46,258 nucleotides of DNA, from the NCBI GenBank assembly GCA_903844215.1, contig CAIMSP010000147.1, forward strand, positions 1-46,258. Direction: 5' to 3'. The DNA is from an uncultured beta proteobacterium (GTDB lineage: Bacteria; Pseudomonadota; Gammaproteobacteria; Burkholderiales; Burkholderiaceae_C). Made by a program: the position numbers and the translations under genes. The notes under the pieces are model-generated. The model did not search any database and was not told where the DNA came from. It saw only the letters and a list, made by a program, of their open reading frames with translations. Shown here one piece after another: positions 10,356 through 20,532 of this stretch (position 1 is its first letter; every line of letters starts with the position of its first letter).

Positions 10356-11815
10356 AGCTGCTCGAGCCCGCAGAAGAACTGGACGGATTCGTGGTCGAGG
10401 AGTGCCTGCACTCCGGCGGCATGGCCCATATCTACCGCGTGCACTACGCCGACGGCCGGCGCGACCCGGGCTTTCCGATGGTGATGAAGGTGCCGCGCAT
10501 GACCCCGGGGGACGGCGCTGAGAACATCGTCAGCTTCGAGGTGGAGCACCAGATCATGCAGGTCCTGAGCGGAACGCATGTGCCCCGCTTTGTGGCGGCC
10601 GGCGACTTGTCGAATGTGCCCTATCTGGTGATGGAATATGTGCATGGGCACACGCTGGACCACTGGCTGGAGCACGGCGAGCCGCCATCCATCGAAGTCA
10701 TCGCCCAGCTCGGCGCCGCCATGGCGCACGCCGTGCACAGCTTGCACAAGCAAAACGCCGTGCACCTGGATCTCAAGCCGGCGAACGTGCTGATTCGCCC
10801 CGGCGGCAGCGCGGTGCTGTTGGACTTTGGCCTGTCCTGCCACGCGCATTACCCGGACCTGCTGGCCGAGCAACTGCGCAAGGCGGTCGGCTCGCCCACC
10901 TGGATTTCACCCGAGCAGGTGGTGGGTGTGCGCGGCGACCCGCGCAGCGACATCTTCGCGCTGGGCGTGATGCTGTACGAACTGGCCACGGGCGAGACGC
11001 CCTTTGGCACGCCGCAGACCGACGGTGGCCTGCGCCAGCGCCTGTGGATGGATCCCAGGCCACCGCGCATGTTGCGTGCGGATCTGCCCGAATGGCTGCA
11101 GGAGGTGCTGCTGCGCTGTCTGGAGCCCGAGGCCAAGGATCGCTACCCGTCGGCCGCGCACCTGGCCTTCGACCTCACCCACCCGGAGCAGGTGAAGGTG
11201 ACCGAGCGCGGTCGCAAACTGCAGGCCACGGGCTTCTGTATCCACTTCAAGCGCTGGTTGCGCGCTGCGGGCAGGCAATATCAGCCCAGTCCGATTCCTT
11301 CACACCAGGCCGAAGATGTGCCGATCGTGATGGTGGCGATTCCGCACAAGGACGCGACCGACGCCACGCTGTATTCGCTGCGCCAGGCCGTGGACCGATC
11401 GCTGGGCCTGCGCCCGGGCGCGCGCCTGGCCTGCGTGACGGTGATCTCGCCGGGTCAGAGCAACACCTCCAGCAGCGAGAACAGCGAAACCCAGGTGCAC
11501 CGGCGTTATCTGACGATGCTGCGCGAGTGGGCGCAGCCGCTGAACCTGGACAATCACCAGACCTCCTACCACGTGCTGGAGTCCGGCGACGTGGCGCAAG
11601 CACTGGTACGCTACGCCGAGGGCAATGACGTCAGCATGATCGTCATGGGCGCGGCCACGCATGGCGTGCAGATGCAGCGCTTTGTTGCCACGGTGCCAAT
11701 CAAGGTCGCGATGGACGCGCCCTGCACGGTGATTCTGGTGAAGCAGTCGCTGCCGTTTGAGGCGCTGGTGGATCGCAAGGCCCAGCAGTGGATGGATCGC
11801 GATGCGCCTTTCTGA
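10352..11815 (+). CDS. Ser/Thr protein kinase fused to a universal stress protein domain
   Basis: Bacterial Hanks-type kinase in the N-terminal part (about 10-285): a shortened Gly loop HSGGMAHIYRV, ATP lysine K46 in VMKVPRM, catalytic loop HLDLKPANV (D140), DFG at 158-160, and SPTWISPEQ in place of APE. A linker (285-320) leads to a USP-like alpha/beta domain (about 322-475: VPIVMVAIPHKD ... VSMIVMGAATHG). There is no transmembrane segment, so it is cytosolic. The ATP-binding GxxGxxxxxxxxxGS pattern of USP domains is only partly kept. The start is TTG at 10352, overlapping the phosphoesterase stop. The HRD arginine is replaced by Leu (HLD), which suggests no classical activation-loop phosphorylation control. 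Substrates are unknown. Confidence 0.9.
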   Translation: MKLLEPAEELDGFVVEECLHSGGMAHIYRVHYADGRRDPGFPMVMKVPRMTPGDGAENIVSFEVEHQIMQVLSGTHVPRFVAAGDLSNVPYLVMEYVHGHTLDHWLEHGEPPSIEVIAQLGAAMAHAVHSLHKQNAVHLDLKPANVLIRPGGSAVLLDFGLSCHAHYPDLLAEQLRKAVGSPTWISPEQVVGVRGDPRSDIFALGVMLYELATGETPFGTPQTDGGLRQRLWMDPRPPRMLRADLPEWLQEVLLRCLEPEAKDRYPSAAHLAFDLTHPEQVKVTERGRKLQATGFCIHFKRWLRAAGRQYQPSPIPSHQAEDVPIVMVAIPHKDATDATLYSLRQAVDRSLGLRPGARLACVTVISPGQSNTSSSENSETQVHRRYLTMLREWAQPLNLDNHQTSYHVLESGDVAQALVRYAEGNDVSMIVMGAATHGVQMQRFVATVPIKVAMDAPCTVILVKQSLPFEALVDRKAQQWMDRDAPF

Positions 11816-11873
11816 GACTTTGTTCCGCCCCTAGCGGTTCAAATCCATGCAAAATGGCGCGAGGATTTGACAC

Positions 11874-12116
11874 ATGACCACAGCCACGCTCGCCAGGCAC
11901 ATCGCCATGCGTTTGGAGCGCATGAGCGATGCGAACTCACTGAATGCTGCCGACACCCTGCGGGCCTTGGCGGATCAGCTCGACTCCCTGACGCACACGG
12001 TGGAATTGATGAACGCCGAATGCATCCGCCTGGCCAAAGATCGCGATGCACTGCGGTTGGAAAACACCGAATTAAAGGCCCTGCAGGCGGATCGCCGGGC
12101 CAGGCCGCGCGCCTGA
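11874..12116 (+). CDS. Small coiled-coil protein of unknown function (80 residues)
   Basis: I do not recognise the family. The protein is almost entirely helical with a heptad-like pattern (ALADQLDSLTHTVELMNAEC, then IRLAKDRDALRLENTELKAL) and an Arg/Ala-rich tail. It is preceded by GAGG about 9 bases before the ATG, and the composition matches the neighbours, so it is likely real. It lies 58 bases after the kinase gene and 95 bases before uvrA in the same direction. A role as a short coiled-coil partner is a guess. Confidence 0.65.
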   Translation: MTTATLARHIAMRLERMSDANSLNAADTLRALADQLDSLTHTVELMNAECIRLAKDRDALRLENTELKALQADRRARPRA

Positions 12117-12211
12117 CACGGCGGCCGACGCGCGCTCGGGGTAACCCCAGCGCAGCGGCAGTTGGGGTTCGCTGCCTAGAATGGCTGCCCTGCCTCTGAA
12201 TTGACCCTCCC

Positions 12212-15200
12212 ATGACCCAAGGACTGATCCGCATCCGCGGCGCGCGCCAGCACAATCTGAAAAACCTCGATCTGGACATCCGGACCGGGGAGTTGACGGT
12301 CGTCACCGGACCCAGCGGGTCCGGCAAATCCAGCCTGGTGTTTGACACCCTTTTTGCCGAAGGTCAGCGCCGCTACGTCGAGACTTTTTCGGCCTATGCG
12401 CGCCAGTTTCTGGACCGCATGGACAAGCCGGCGGTGGATCGCGTGGACGGCGTGCCACCGGCCATCGCCATCGACCAGACCAACCCGGTGCGCTCCTCGC
12501 GTTCCACCGTGGGCACGATGACCGAGTTAAACGACCACCTGAAGCTGCTGCTGGCGCGCGCCGGCCAGGTGTTTGATTCGGCCACCGCCTTGCCGGTGCG
12601 CATCGATACCCCCGAGACGATCTACGCCGAGTTGCAGCGCCGCGCCGCTGTGCAAGATGATCCGCGCCTGGTGCTCACCTTTCCGGTGGAGTTGCCCGGC
12701 AACACCAGCGCCGAAGAAGTCCAGCAGTGGCTGTTGGCCAGCGGCTTCACCCGGGTCCAGGCGCAGCGCGAGGAGGCCATCGCGGTGGCGCCCAAGGCCC
12801 CGGCGGCGAAATCCGTGAAGGCCGGCAAGGCCTCAGCCAAGGCCAAAGCGGCCGCGCCCAGCACGCGCAAGCTGCTCGACGTGGTGGCCGACCGCTTTCG
12901 GATCGCGGGCGCCGAGAAGGTGCGTGCGCTGGAGGCGATCGAAACGGCGCTCAAGCGCGGCGGCGGCAGACTCAATGTCTATGTGATGCCGAGCGCCGAA
13001 CCGGACGTCGCCATGGAGCCTGAAGTCTGGAAGTTTTCCACCGGCCTGCTGTGCCCCGAGAGCGATCTGCGCTACAGCGACCCCGTGCCATCGGCGTTCT
13101 CCTTCAATTCCGCCGTCGGCGCCTGCCCCACGTGCAAGGGCTTTGGCCGCGTCATCGGCGTGGACCTGGGCCTGGTGATACCGAACCACAAGCTCACGCT
13201 GCGTTCGGGCGCCATCAAGACCATGCAGACCCCGGCCTGGAAAGAGTGCCAGGACGACCTGATGCGCCACGCGGAGAGCGCCGGCATCCCGCGCGACACG
13301 CCCTGGTACAAGCTCACGCCCGAGCAACAGCATTGGGTCATCAACGGTTCCCCGAACTGGAACGGCAAGTGGAACCAGCACTGGTTCGGCGTGACGCGCT
13401 TCTTCGCCTACCTGGAGAGCAAGGCCTACAAGATGCACATCCGGGTGCTGTTGTCCAAATACCGCAGCTACACCACCTGTCCGTCCTGCGCTGGCGCGCG
13501 CCTGAAGACCGAGAGCCTGCTCTGGCGCCTGGGATCCAAGGCCGACGCCGATGCCGTGCTGGAGCCGGCGCGCCGCTTCATGCCGCAGGCGGTGCAGTGG
13601 AGCCGCGCGCAACTCGAAGCGCTGCCCGGCCTGTGCCTGCACGACCTGATGCTGCTGCCGATCGACCGGTTGCGGCAGTTCTTTGAGCGCATACAGCCCT
13701 CACCCCAAGCCTCTCCCGGAGGGCGCGGGAGTGAATACAGCGAGGCAACGCAAGTGCCGTCCCAACCGCCTCTCCCGCTTGCGGGCGAGGGCCGGGGTGA
13801 GGGCGAACAACAGGCGCTGAAAATGCTGCACGAGGAAATCGGCACGCGGCTCAAGTACCTGTGCAACGTCGGCATCGGCTACCTCACGCTGGACCGGCAA
13901 AGCCGCACCCTGAGCGGGGGCGAAGTGCAGCGCATCAACCTGACCACCGCCTTGGGCACCTCGCTGGTGAACACGCTGTTCGTGCTGGACGAGCCCAGCA
14001 TCGGTCTGCACCCGCGCGACATGGGTCGCATCATCGACGCCATGCAGCGCCTGCGCGATGCCGGCAACACGCTGGTGGTGGTGGAGCACGACCCGGCCGT
14101 GATGCTGGCGGCCGACCGCATGATCGACATGGGCCCGGGTCCGGGCGAGCGCGGCGGCCAGATCGTGTTCGACGGCAGCACCGAGGACTTGCGCCACGCC
14201 GACACGCTCACCGGGGCCTATCTGGGCGGGCGCAAGCAGGTGGGCATGGGATTCCAGCGCCTGGTGAGCGAGAACACGCCGCGCCTGATTCTCGAAGGCG
14301 TGACCGAGCACAACCTGAAGAGCGTGAGCGTGGAGATTCCGCTGCAGCGCCTGGTGTGCGTCACGGGCGTGAGCGGGTCCGGCAAATCGACCCTGGTGCA
14401 GGACGTGCTGGCCCCGGCGCTGCTGCGCCACTTCGGCAAGTCCACCGACGCGCCGGGCGCGCATGCGCGCCTGCTGGGTGCGGACCATTTGAGCGAAGTG
14501 GTGTTCGTCGATCAATCGCCCATCGGCAAGACGGCACGCTCTAATCCGGCGAGCTACGTCGGCGCCTGGGACGCGCTGCGCGAAATCTTCGCCAACGCCG
14601 CGCTCTCGCTCCAGCGCAGCTACACCGCCAGCAAGTTCAGCTTCAACAGCGGCGACGGACGCTGCCCCACCTGCACCGGCTCGGGCTTCGAGCATGTGGA
14701 GATGCAGTTCCTGAGCGACGTCTATCTGCGTTGCCCGGACTGCGACGGCAAGCGCTACCGGCCGGAGATTTTGGAGGTCAAGGTGGAGCGCGCCGCGAAT
14801 TTCTACAACGTCGCCGACGTGCTCGACCTCACCGTGAGCCAGGCTGTGCAGATTTTCGCGGCCGACCGCGATGTGGTGCGCGCGCTGCAGCCGATCGTGG
14901 ACGTGGGTCTGGAATACGTCAAGCTGGGCCAGCCCGTGCCCACGCTCTCGGGTGGCGAAGCACAGCGGCTCAAGCTCGCAGGCTTTCTGGCCGAGGCGGC
15001 GCGCAGCGCTTCCACTAGCCGCCAAGCCATGGCCAAGCGCGGCACGCTGTTCATGTTCGACGAGCCCACCACGGGATTGCACTTTGACGACATCGCCAAG
15101 CTGCTGCGTGCCCTGCGCAAGCTGCTGGACGCCGGTCATTCGCTGCTGGTGATCGAGCACAACCTGGACGTGATCCGCGCCAGCGACTGGCTCATCGACC

Positions 15201-18178
15201 TGGGACCCGAAGGCGGCGACGCCGGTGGCGAGCTCGTGGCCGTCGGCACCCCCGACGAGCTGCGCCAACATCTGAGCTCGCACACCGGACGCGCGCTGCG
15301 CGAGTACGACCGCACGCTGGGCTTGGGTGCCCAAACGGCCCAGGAGAAGGAGACAAATTGGGGTCAGATTCCAATTAATTTGACAACCAAAAAAGTCGGC
15401 AAAAAAGAATTGGAATCTGACCCCAATTTGTCGATCCAGATCGTCAACGCCAAGGAGCACAACCTGCAGTCGCTGAGTGTCAACATTCCGCGCGGCAAGT
15501 TCAACGTGGTCACGGGTGTGAGCGGCTCCGGCAAGTCCACGCTGGCGTTTGACATTCTGTTCAACGAAGGTCAGCGCCGCTATCTGGAAAGCCTCAACGC
15601 CTATGCGCGCAGCATCGTGCAGCCGGCGGGTCGCCCCGAGGTGGACGCGGTCTATGGCATTCCGCCGACGGTGGCGATCGAGCAGCGGCTGAGCCGCGGC
15701 GGGCGCAAGTCCACGGTCGGCACCACCACCGAGGTCTGGCACTTTCTGCGCCTGCTGTACGTCAAGCTGGGCACGCAGCACTGCATCCACGACGGCGCGG
15801 CGGTGCAGCCGCAAACACCGAACAGCATTGCCGCGCAGTTGCTGAAGAATTTCCGTGGCCAGCACATCGGCCTGCTCGCGCCGCTGGTTCTGAATCGCAA
15901 GGGCGTCTATACCGAGCTGGCGGACTGGGCGCGTCCGCGCGGTCACACGCATTTGCGCGTCGATGGCAACTTTCTGCCGACGACGAACTTTCCGCGCCTG
16001 GACCGTTTCAAGGAGCACACCATCGAGCTGCCGGTGGCCAGCCTGGACATCACGCCGGAGAACGAAGCCCTGCTGCGCCAGACCCTGGCACGCGCGCTGG
16101 AACTGGGCAAGGGCGTGGTGCACGTGCTGAGCCATCTCACGGGACTGCGCCAGGCGATGCTGGATGGCACGCCGACGGCCGGCATCGGCACGCTCAGCGC
16201 CTTCTCCAGCAAGCGCGCCTGCCCGGTCTGCTCCACCTCCTATGCCGAACTGGATCCGCGCCTGTTCAGCTACAACAGCAAGCACGGCTGGTGCCCGGAC
16301 TGCGTTGGCACCGGGGTCAGGCTCAGCAAGGAGCAGCGCAAGGTGTTTGACGACTCGGTGCGCGACGACGACCACCAGGGGCGAGAACAAAGTTTTGCCG
16401 AACCCGATGTGGACGACCTCACCGACCAGGCCTGCACCAGTTGCCATGGCACGCGTTTGAACGCCACGGCCCGCGCCGTGAAGTTTGCCGACGTCAGCAT
16501 CACCGACATCGCGCGTTTGAGCGTGAGCGAAGTGCGCGCCTGGGTGCAGTCGCTGCAGCTGCTGGGTCAGCTGAGCACGCGCGAGAGCGGCATTGCGCGC
16601 GACCTGATTCCCGAAATCAGGGGGCGGCTGGAGTTTCTCGAAGAGGTGGGTCTGGACTACCTCACGCTGGATCGCGGCGCGCCCACCCTGAGTGGCGGCG
16701 AGGCGCAGCGCATCCGTCTGGCGGCGCAACTGGGCAGCAATCTGCAAGGCGTGTGCTACGTGCTGGACGAGCCCACCATCGGGCTGCACGCGCGCGACAA
16801 CCGCATCCTGCTCAATGCCCTGAAGACGCTCAGCGACAAGGGCAACACCCTGGTCGTGGTGGAGCACGACGAGGACACCATCCGCGCCGCTGACCACCTC
16901 ATCGACATCGGGCCCGGCGCCGGCAAGCGCGGTGGCCGCTTGGTGGCGCAAGGCCAGGTCGCCGACCTGGAGCAGGCGCCCGATTCGCAGACCGGGCGCT
17001 ACCTGCTGCACGCGATGAAGCATCCGCTGCAGGCGCGACGGGCGACGGCTTCGGCCCCCACCCCAACCCACTCCCAGAGGGCGGACATGGCAGGGAGCGA
17101 GATGGGGCCTGACGCGCAAGAATGGCTTACGGTGCACCAGGCCAAGCTGCACAACCTGCAAAACCTCAGCGTGGCGCTGCCGCTGCAGCGCTTGGTCGCC
17201 GTCACCGGCGTCTCCGGTTCCGGCAAGTCCACGCTGGCGCGCGACGTGCTGCTCGCCAGCGTGCAAACGGCGGTGGCGCAGCGCTCCACCAAGGCCGGGC
17301 GCGACGCGCTCGAAGCGGGCGCGGCCATCGCCTGGAGCGGCTGCGCTTCGGTCAGCGGCTTCGAGGGCATCGACCGGGTGCTGGAAGTGGACCAGACGCC
17401 GATCGGCAAAACGCCGCGCTCCTGTCCCGCGACCTACATCGGCTTCTGGGACACGGTGCGCAAGCTCTTTGCCGAAACGCTGGAAGCGCGGGCCCGCGGC
17501 TACAGCGCGAGCCGCTTCAGCTTCAACACCGGCGACGGGCGCTGCCCGGGCTGCGAAGGCCAGGGCCTGCGCACCATCGCCATGAGCTTCTTGCCGGACG
17601 TGAAAGTGCCCTGCGAAGTCTGCCACGGTGCGCGCTTCAACCCCGAGACCCAGGCCGTCACCTGGCGCGGGCGCAACATCGGCGAGGTGCTGCAAATGGA
17701 GGTGGACGAAGCGGTGGATTTCTTTGCCGCCATGCCGCACATCGCGCACCCGCTGCAACTGCTCAAGGACGTGGGCCTGGGCTACCTCACGCTGGGCCAG
17801 CCCTCGCCCACGCTGTCCGGTGGCGAGGCGCAGCGCATCAAGCTCGTGACCGAGTTGAGCAAGGTGCGCGACGACATCACGCGCCGCGGACAGAAGGCCC
17901 CGCACACCTTGTACGTGCTGGACGAACCCACCGTGGGCCTGCACATGGCGGACGTGGAAAAGCTGATCCAGGTGCTGCACCGCTTGGTCAACAGCGGCCA
18001 CTCGGTGATCGTGATCGAGCACGACCTGGACGTCATCGCCGAAGCCGACTGGGTGCTGGACCTGGGCCCGGACGGTGGCAAGGGCGGCGGTCGGGTGGTG
18101 GCCAGCGGCACGCCGGAACAGGTGGTGCGGCTGGACACCGCCACGGGGCGCGCGCTGGCGCCGGTGCTGGCGCGCTGA
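12212..18178 (+). CDS. uvrA: Giant tandem UvrA: excinuclease ABC damage-recognition subunit with four ATPase modules
   Basis: Nucleotide excision repair damage sensor. At 1988 residues it is about twice normal UvrA (about 940) and contains two complete UvrA-like halves. Walker A motifs occur near residues 33 ([13 protein letters not shown]), 719 ([13 protein letters not shown]), 1102 ([13 protein letters not shown]) and 1666 ([13 protein letters not shown]). Signature motifs LSGGE(V/A)QR occur near 567, 912, 1493 and 1868. CxxC zinc sites (CPTC, CPSC, CPDC, CPVC, CPGC, CEVC) are spread through both halves. Such double UvrA proteins are known in Burkholderiales, and the halves differ in sequence, so this is not an assembly duplication. 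Unusual: three palindromic repeat elements sit in frame (residues about 495-531, 1047-1074 and 1614-1633), all in linkers. The gene converges with the diguanylate cyclase gene 16 bases downstream. Confidence 0.96.
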   Translation: MTQGLIRIRGARQHNLKNLDLDIRTGELTVVTGPSGSGKSSLVFDTLFAEGQRRYVETFSAYARQFLDRMDKPAVDRVDGVPPAIAIDQTNPVRSSRSTVGTMTELNDHLKLLLARAGQVFDSATALPVRIDTPETIYAELQRRAAVQDDPRLVLTFPVELPGNTSAEEVQQWLLASGFTRVQAQREEAIAVAPKAPAAKSVKAGKASAKAKAAAPSTRKLLDVVADRFRIAGAEKVRALEAIETALKRGGGRLNVYVMPSAEPDVAMEPEVWKFSTGLLCPESDLRYSDPVPSAFSFNSAVGACPTCKGFGRVIGVDLGLVIPNHKLTLRSGAIKTMQTPAWKECQDDLMRHAESAGIPRDTPWYKLTPEQQHWVINGSPNWNGKWNQHWFGVTRFFAYLESKAYKMHIRVLLSKYRSYTTCPSCAGARLKTESLLWRLGSKADADAVLEPARRFMPQAVQWSRAQLEALPGLCLHDLMLLPIDRLRQFFERIQPSPQASPGGRGSEYSEATQVPSQPPLPLAGEGRGEGEQQALKMLHEEIGTRLKYLCNVGIGYLTLDRQSRTLSGGEVQRINLTTALGTSLVNTLFVLDEPSIGLHPRDMGRIIDAMQRLRDAGNTLVVVEHDPAVMLAADRMIDMGPGPGERGGQIVFDGSTEDLRHADTLTGAYLGGRKQVGMGFQRLVSENTPRLILEGVTEHNLKSVSVEIPLQRLVCVTGVSGSGKSTLVQDVLAPALLRHFGKSTDAPGAHARLLGADHLSEVVFVDQSPIGKTARSNPASYVGAWDALREIFANAALSLQRSYTASKFSFNSGDGRCPTCTGSGFEHVEMQFLSDVYLRCPDCDGKRYRPEILEVKVERAANFYNVADVLDLTVSQAVQIFAADRDVVRALQPIVDVGLEYVKLGQPVPTLSGGEAQRLKLAGFLAEAARSASTSRQAMAKRGTLFMFDEPTTGLHFDDIAKLLRALRKLLDAGHSLLVIEHNLDVIRASDWLIDLGPEGGDAGGELVAVGTPDELRQHLSSHTGRALREYDRTLGLGAQTAQEKETNWGQIPINLTTKKVGKKELESDPNLSIQIVNAKEHNLQSLSVNIPRGKFNVVTGVSGSGKSTLAFDILFNEGQRRYLESLNAYARSIVQPAGRPEVDAVYGIPPTVAIEQRLSRGGRKSTVGTTTEVWHFLRLLYVKLGTQHCIHDGAAVQPQTPNSIAAQLLKNFRGQHIGLLAPLVLNRKGVYTELADWARPRGHTHLRVDGNFLPTTNFPRLDRFKEHTIELPVASLDITPENEALLRQTLARALELGKGVVHVLSHLTGLRQAMLDGTPTAGIGTLSAFSSKRACPVCSTSYAELDPRLFSYNSKHGWCPDCVGTGVRLSKEQRKVFDDSVRDDDHQGREQSFAEPDVDDLTDQACTSCHGTRLNATARAVKFADVSITDIARLSVSEVRAWVQSLQLLGQLSTRESGIARDLIPEIRGRLEFLEEVGLDYLTLDRGAPTLSGGEAQRIRLAAQLGSNLQGVCYVLDEPTIGLHARDNRILLNALKTLSDKGNTLVVVEHDEDTIRAADHLIDIGPGAGKRGGRLVAQGQVADLEQAPDSQTGRYLLHAMKHPLQARRATASAPTPTHSQRADMAGSEMGPDAQEWLTVHQAKLHNLQNLSVALPLQRLVAVTGVSGSGKSTLARDVLLASVQTAVAQRSTKAGRDALEAGAAIAWSGCASVSGFEGIDRVLEVDQTPIGKTPRSCPATYIGFWDTVRKLFAETLEARARGYSASRFSFNTGDGRCPGCEGQGLRTIAMSFLPDVKVPCEVCHGARFNPETQAVTWRGRNIGEVLQMEVDEAVDFFAAMPHIAHPLQLLKDVGLGYLTLGQPSPTLSGGEAQRIKLVTELSKVRDDITRRGQKAPHTLYVLDEPTVGLHMADVEKLIQVLHRLVNSGHSVIVIEHDLDVIAEADWVLDLGPDGGKGGGRVVASGTPEQVVRLDTATGRALAPVLAR
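13696..13804. repeat. 109-bp palindromic repeat with 11-bp perfect inverted ends inside uvrA
   Basis: Ends are GCCCTCACCCC (13696-13706) and GGGGTGAGGGC (13794-13804), a perfect 11-bp inverted pair. The homology continues imperfectly inward (CCTCTCCCG-type words). It encodes a Pro/Gly/Ser/Gln-rich stretch between the FFERI segment and ALKMLHEE of UvrA. The reading frame is kept. This has the form of a small non-autonomous repeat (MITE or REP-like). Confidence 0.75.
15352..15432. repeat. 81-bp element with perfect 25-bp inverted repeats inside uvrA
   Basis: The arms 15352-15376 and 15408-15432 are exact reverse complements over 25 bases (outer word GACAAATTGGGGTCAG, inner word ATTCCAATT). The 31-base A-rich loop contains several AAAAAA runs. 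At 81 bases it is exactly 27 codons and stays in frame at the junction of the two UvrA halves. GC content is far below the surrounding gene. The GGGGTCAGA core resembles words seen in repeats mobilised by REP-associated tyrosine transposases; that link is from memory and untested. Confidence 0.85.
17053..17109. repeat. 57-bp palindromic repeat remnant inside uvrA
   Basis: Ends GGCCCCCA and TGGGGCC are inverted with one extra C. The left part, CCCCACCCCAACCCACTCCC, closely resembles the left part of the 109-bp element at 13696. It is 57 bases, 19 codons, in frame, and encodes [17 protein letters not shown] between the two ATPase modules of the second UvrA half. Confidence 0.55.
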
Positions 18179-18194
18179 TCGCGGACGCTGCGCT

Positions 18195-20411
18195 TCAGTC
18201 GTTGGATTGATACAGCACGAAGCGATCGCGCCCGCTGGTCTTGGCCCGGTACATCGCCGCGTCGGCATGGGCCGTCAGTTCGGCCTCGTCCTGGCCGTGC
18301 TCGGGGTAGATGGCAATGCCCGTGCTGGAAGAGATGAAGAGCGTTCGTCCGTCCGAGATCGTGAAGCCGCGCTTCAAGGCCGCGTGAATCTTCTGCGCCA
18401 CGCCGACCGCATCCTGGGCGGAGCCGATGCCTGGAATCAGCACGACAAATTCGTCCCCGCCAAGGCGCGCCACGGTGTCGGACTCGCGCACGCAGGCCTG
18501 CAGGCTCAGCGCCACGGCCTGCAGCAGTTCGTCACCGGCCTGGTGTCCGAATTCGTCATTCACGGGTTTGAATCGGTCCAGGTCGATGAACATCAGCGCC
18601 AACTGCTGCGGCTGCCGCCGGGCCTGGACCACGGCCTGGTGCAGGCGGTCGTGCAGCAGGCGCCGGTTGGGCAGGCGCGTGAGCGGGTCGTAAAAGGCCA
18701 GGTGCTTGATCTCTTCCTCAGCCGCCAGCCGCTGCGTGATGTCGGTTTGCGTGGCGACGTAGTGGGTCACAAGCCCCTCGTCGTTGCGCACGGCCGTGAT
18801 GCTGAGCCACTCGGGGAAGATCTCGCCACTCTTGCGCCGGTTCCAGACTTCGCCCTGCCAGGCGCCGACGCGCTCGAGTTCAGCCCTCATCGCCTGATAG
18901 AACGCGGGCTCGTGCCGACCGGATTGCAGCAGCCGTGGTGTGCGCCCCAGCACTTCTTGCGCGCTATAGCCGTGGAGCTCGGTGAAGGCACGGTTCACCC
19001 GCAGAATCCGTTGCTTCGCGTCGGTGACCAGGATCGCCTCCTGGCATTCAAACGCGGTGGCGGCGATGCGCAGCTCGTCCTCGCGCCGCATGCGCTCGGT
19101 CACGTCCACGCTCGTGCCGATCAGGCGCGTGTAGTGCCCCGTGCCCTCGTCGTGCAAGGCGGCCCGATTGCGCATGAAACGCCGCTCCCCGTCAGGGCGC
19201 AGGATCTGGAATGTGAGGTCAAAACTCTGACCATTCTTGAGCACGGCCCGCGTGGCGTCCTTGATGCGTTCGAGCTCCTGCGGCAACATCAGCCGATGCC
19301 AGTCGTCGTTGCGCGCGTTGGCGTTTTTTGCATCCAGGCCAAACAAGGCGTACATCGCGTCGTCCCAGTGGTAACTGCGGCTTGTGAAGTTGAATTCCCA
19401 GATGCCGACGCCGGCGGCTGCAGTGGCGAGTTTGAGCCGCTGGCTGTTCAAGCGCTGCTGCGTGCTTTGACGGCGCAACAGGATAAGGCCGGCGACGAGC
19501 AGCAGCACCAGCAACCCAAAGCCCAGCGCCTGGCTGCGAATATCGCGCCGCCACTGTGCGAACAGCGCCTCGGCATTGCGCGAGATCGCGATCACCAGTG
19601 GCTTGTCCATGGCCAGTTCAGGCGGGGCAAGCGTGCGCAGCACGGCCAGGCGCTCGTCGCCGCTGGAAACCGACACCGCGTTGAAATAGCTCAACGCCGC
19701 AGCGCTGTTGCGGTGCCGCAGGAAGAACGAGTCGGAAGCCGACAGATCCCGGCCCAGCGCATCGGCCTGCGCCGGGGCCACCACAAACACCTTGCCGTCG
19801 CCGTGCAGCAGTCGCAAGCGCATGTCGTCGGTGTAGCGCACCGAGCTCAGCAGGATCTGGATATCCACCGGATCGACGCTGGCCGCCACCACGCCGGCGA
19901 ACTGGCCACGCGGGTCCAAAATCACGCGGCTCAGGGTGATGACGAAGTTTCCCAGCACCGTCTGGAACGGCGCACTGACGAAGAGCGTCCGGGCATTGCG
20001 GGACTGCGCAGGGATCTGGAAATATTCGCGCCGGGACAGGTCGCGACCCATCAGTTCCGCCAAGTCCGACAGCGTGACGCGACCCTGCGCATCCAGCACC
20101 AGGAAACTGCGCACCGAGGGCATGGCCGCGTCCAGGGCTTTGAGGTGGCGCACCGCCTCGCCATGGCCACCAGGGCGAGTCTGCCAGGAGGGCAGTTCGG
20201 CCATGATGGATTCGAGGCTCAGGTTGATGGCGGTGAGCTGACGCACCAGGTTGTCCTCGATCAGCTTGGACTGCATCGCCAGGCGTTCGCGTTCTGCCGC
20301 TTCAATGCGGGCGTGCTCGCGCTGCCCGTTGAACAACAGGGCCGCACCCAGCGCGGCCAGGCCGACTCCGACCAAAAGCCAGTGACCCCAGCGGTTAAGA
20401 AGACGGCTCAT
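18195..20411 (-). CDS. Membrane-bound diguanylate cyclase (Cache-PAS-PAS-GGDEF)
   Basis: Makes cyclic di-GMP from GTP. The 738 residues contain an N-terminal membrane helix (about 11-28), a periplasmic Cache-type sensor (about 33-280, with RDLSRREYFQIP), a second membrane helix (about 295-312), two PAS segments (about 330-450 and 455-570) and a GGDEF domain. The active site is intact (LGGDEF, 651-655), and an inhibitory RxxD site lies five residues before it (RESD, 642-645), so product inhibition is expected. There is no EAL domain. It converges with uvrA. The ligand is unknown. With flhDC and the Pil-Chp system nearby, a role in motile-sessile choice is plausible inference. Confidence 0.93.
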   Translation of the reverse strand: MSRLLNRWGHWLLVGVGLAALGAALLFNGQREHARIEAAERERLAMQSKLIEDNLVRQLTAINLSLESIMAELPSWQTRPGGHGEAVRHLKALDAAMPSVRSFLVLDAQGRVTLSDLAELMGRDLSRREYFQIPAQSRNARTLFVSAPFQTVLGNFVITLSRVILDPRGQFAGVVAASVDPVDIQILLSSVRYTDDMRLRLLHGDGKVFVVAPAQADALGRDLSASDSFFLRHRNSAAALSYFNAVSVSSGDERLAVLRTLAPPELAMDKPLVIAISRNAEALFAQWRRDIRSQALGFGLLVLLLVAGLILLRRQSTQQRLNSQRLKLATAAAGVGIWEFNFTSRSYHWDDAMYALFGLDAKNANARNDDWHRLMLPQELERIKDATRAVLKNGQSFDLTFQILRPDGERRFMRNRAALHDEGTGHYTRLIGTSVDVTERMRREDELRIAATAFECQEAILVTDAKQRILRVNRAFTELHGYSAQEVLGRTPRLLQSGRHEPAFYQAMRAELERVGAWQGEVWNRRKSGEIFPEWLSITAVRNDEGLVTHYVATQTDITQRLAAEEEIKHLAFYDPLTRLPNRRLLHDRLHQAVVQARRQPQQLALMFIDLDRFKPVNDEFGHQAGDELLQAVALSLQACVRESDTVARLGGDEFVVLIPGIGSAQDAVGVAQKIHAALKRGFTISDGRTLFISSSTGIAIYPEHGQDEAELTAHADAAMYRAKTSGRDRFVLYQSND

Positions 20412-20532
20412 GTTGGATTGCGCGGGGATGAAGGTGGCCAGTGCAGCGGGCGGATGATCGGTGGCGAGGCCGCCAAGTTTAGCCGCTGCTGCAAGGACGA
20501 GGCCGCATGCTTTGGCGCCTGCGCGGCCTGCG

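Noticed and set aside
11874-12116. Transcription regulator for uvrA
   Set aside because: The 80-residue protein is a plain coiled coil without a DNA-binding motif; no regulatory claim can be made.
12122-12211. LexA (SOS) operator before uvrA
   Set aside because: No CTGT-N8-ACAG pattern is present in the 90 bases upstream; only a TAGAAT that could be a -10 without a matching -35.
12212-18178. Assembly-created fusion or duplication of uvrA
   Set aside because: The two halves differ clearly in sequence and insert structure, and double-length UvrA is a known form in this group.
13700-18268. A 1522-codon open frame on the minus strand opposite uvrA
   Set aside because: It is a high-GC shadow of uvrA: Arg/Ala/His/Gln-rich, no domain, and the plus-strand frame has all UvrA motifs. 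The same applies to 85-1602 (+), 2691-4256 (+), 5777-7384 (+) and 26620-27939 (-).
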